A DNA stretch of 64,000 nucleotides, taken from NCBI RefSeq assembly GCF_006496635.1, contig NZ_CP022958.1, positions 992,001 through 1,056,000 of the forward strand. Reading direction: 5' to 3'. Shown here in pieces: positions 63,117 to 64,000 of the stretch; position 1 is the first letter of the stretch; every line of letters begins with the position of its first letter. The position numbers and the translations under genes were made by a program. The notes under the pieces are model-generated. The model saw only the letters and a program-made list of their open reading frames with translations. It was not told the origin of the DNA and did not search any database. This DNA comes from Azoarcus sp. DD4. Lineage in GTDB: Bacteria > Pseudomonadota > Gammaproteobacteria > Burkholderiales > Rhodocyclaceae.

Positions 63117-64000
63117 ATGAAATCCAGAATCCTGATCGCGGCACTGCTCAGCCTGTCGCTCGCCCACATGGGCTGGAGCGCTGCGGCGAGTGCCGCCACG
63201 CCGCCAGCAAAGTCATCCACGCAGGCTGTCAAGGCGGCGCCCAAGAAGGCGGTCGCAAAGAAGACGCCGCGCAAGGCCGTCAGCAAAGCCACTGCCAAGA
63301 AGCCGGTGTCCAAGCAGTCGGTGAAGAAGGTCGCGCTGCGGCCCACGCCGCCCAGCATCGACGACGAACCGGCGGATCTGGTGCTCGATGCGCGCGGCAA
63401 TCCGCAGCTGCGTTCGGCCGCCTTCTACGTGGCCAATCAGGCCACGGGCGAGGTGTTGCTCGAGAAGAACAGCAACACGGTGCTGCCGATCGCCTCGATC
63501 ACCAAGCTGATGACCGCGATGGTGGTGCTCGATGCCGGCTTGAGCCTCAGCGACGAGCTGGCCATCTCCGATGCCGACATCGACACGCTCAAGGGCACCG
63601 GTTCGCGTTTGATCCTCGGTACCCGTCTGCCTCGCGAGGAGATGCTGCGGCTGGCCTTGATGTCGTCGGAGAATCGTGCGGCATCGGCATTGGCGCGCCA
63701 TTACCCCGGCGGTGAGCAGGCCTTCATCGAGGCGATGAACGTCAAGGCACGGCTGCTCGGCGCCTGGGATACCCGTTTCTACGACAGTACCGGCCTCAAT
63801 CCGGGCAATGTGTCGAGCCCCCGCGATCTGGCCAAGATGGTCTCGGCGGCGGCAACCTACCCCCTGATCCGCGAGTTCTCGACCACCTCCGAGCGGCACG
63901 TCGAGGTTGGTGGCCGGCAGTTGCGCTTTGCCAACACCAATAGCCTGGTGCGCAGCCCCGACTGGGAGATCGCCGTTTCCAAGACGGGTTACATCAGCGA
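63117..64000 (+). CDS. pbpG: D-alanyl-D-alanine endopeptidase (PbpG-like), 3' truncated by the window
   Basis: The first 294 codons are in the window; the gene continues past the right edge. Signal peptide (ILIAALLSLSLAHMGWSAAASAA), then a Lys/Ala/Pro-rich linker of about 48 residues (30-77), then a peptidase S11 domain with SxxK at S127-x-x-K130 (SITK), S-x-N at S184/N186 (SSEN) and KTG at K289. This set fits PBP7/8-type D,D-endopeptidase/carboxypeptidases that cut peptidoglycan cross-links in the periplasm. ATG 63117 lies in an AT-rich stretch (63048-63090) that probably holds the promoter. An RBS is not obvious. Confidence 0.88.
   Translation, partial: MKSRILIAALLSLSLAHMGWSAAASAATPPAKSSTQAVKAAPKKAVAKKTPRKAVSKATAKKPVSKQSVKKVALRPTPPSIDDEPADLVLDARGNPQLRSAAFYVANQATGEVLLEKNSNTVLPIASITKLMTAMVVLDAGLSLSDELAISDADIDTLKGTGSRLILGTRLPREEMLRLALMSSENRAASALARHYPGGEQAFIEAMNVKARLLGAWDTRFYDSTGLNPGNVSSPRDLAKMVSAAATYPLIREFSTTSERHVEVGGRQLRFANTNSLVRSPDWEIAVSKTGYIS

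Overview
The window reads as a chromosomal segment of a high-GC betaproteobacterium. Rhodocyclales (Azoarcus/Thauera/Aromatoleum type) is the best guess, from the combination of a phasin, a GTP-type PEP carboxykinase, an Mla-YadGH-IbaG-MurA-His gene run and KdsD-KdsC-LptC-LptA. The genus is inferred from gene content and order, not from a search. Almost everything is core housekeeping on both strands. I see no insertion sequence, integrase, phage gene or CRISPR array.

Layout. 1-2.8 kb (minus): start of rsmD and a pair of M16 peptidases, one with and one without the zinc site. 3.0-5.7 kb: ftsY-ftsE-ftsX, translationally coupled. 5.9-8.2 kb: ahpC-ahpF with a candidate operator and a clear terminator. 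8.2-13.0 kb: a predicted diiron ferritin-like protein divergent from a response regulator and a large hybrid PAS/GAF histidine kinase. 13.0-13.7 kb: a decayed MFS transporter and tRNA-Met with its own promoter and terminator. 13.8-19.7 kb: a small secreted protein, then miaB-ybeZ-ybeY-corC-lnt, where YbeY carries an unusual N-terminal domain. 19.9-24.1 kb: an RND efflux pair. 24.2-28.6 kb: glyQ-glyS-gmhB-plsC.

28.6-29.6 kb: gene remnants, then a phasin gene with a near-consensus promoter and a 17-bp palindrome at its predicted start site. 29.8-33.3 kb (minus): kdsD-kdsC-lptC-lptA followed by an enoyl-CoA hydratase where lptB would usually lie. 33.6-35.5 kb: a CPA2 cation/proton antiporter with an RCK domain. 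35.5-46.0 kb (minus): a ten-gene, tightly overlapping MSHA-like type IV pilus operon (secretin, TPR protein, ATPase, platform, PilM/N-, PilO- and PilP-like proteins, three prepilin-like proteins) behind one good promoter. 46.2-53.4 kb: mlaFED-mlaA-mlaC-mlaB, a YadGH-type ABC exporter, ibaG and murA, an envelope lipid and peptidoglycan cluster. 53.4-57.2 kb: rnk, hisG-hisD and a class I aminotransferase. 57.2-61.7 kb: divergent pckG and maeB, two enzymes of the PEP/pyruvate/C4-acid node. 61.8-64 kb: a patatin-like phospholipase and the start of a PbpG-type endopeptidase.

The genes form an envelope-heavy neighbourhood (division, lipoprotein acylation, LPS core/Kdo, LPS transport, phospholipid trafficking, peptidoglycan, pili) interspersed with translation and central carbon genes. 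The most unusual items are the rearranged MSHA-like operon (two paralogous minor pilins, and an ATPase whose cyclic-di-GMP motifs are degenerate), the YbeY fusion, the palindrome at the phasin promoter, the diiron/two-component locus and the lysine/alanine-rich linker of the PbpG-like protein.
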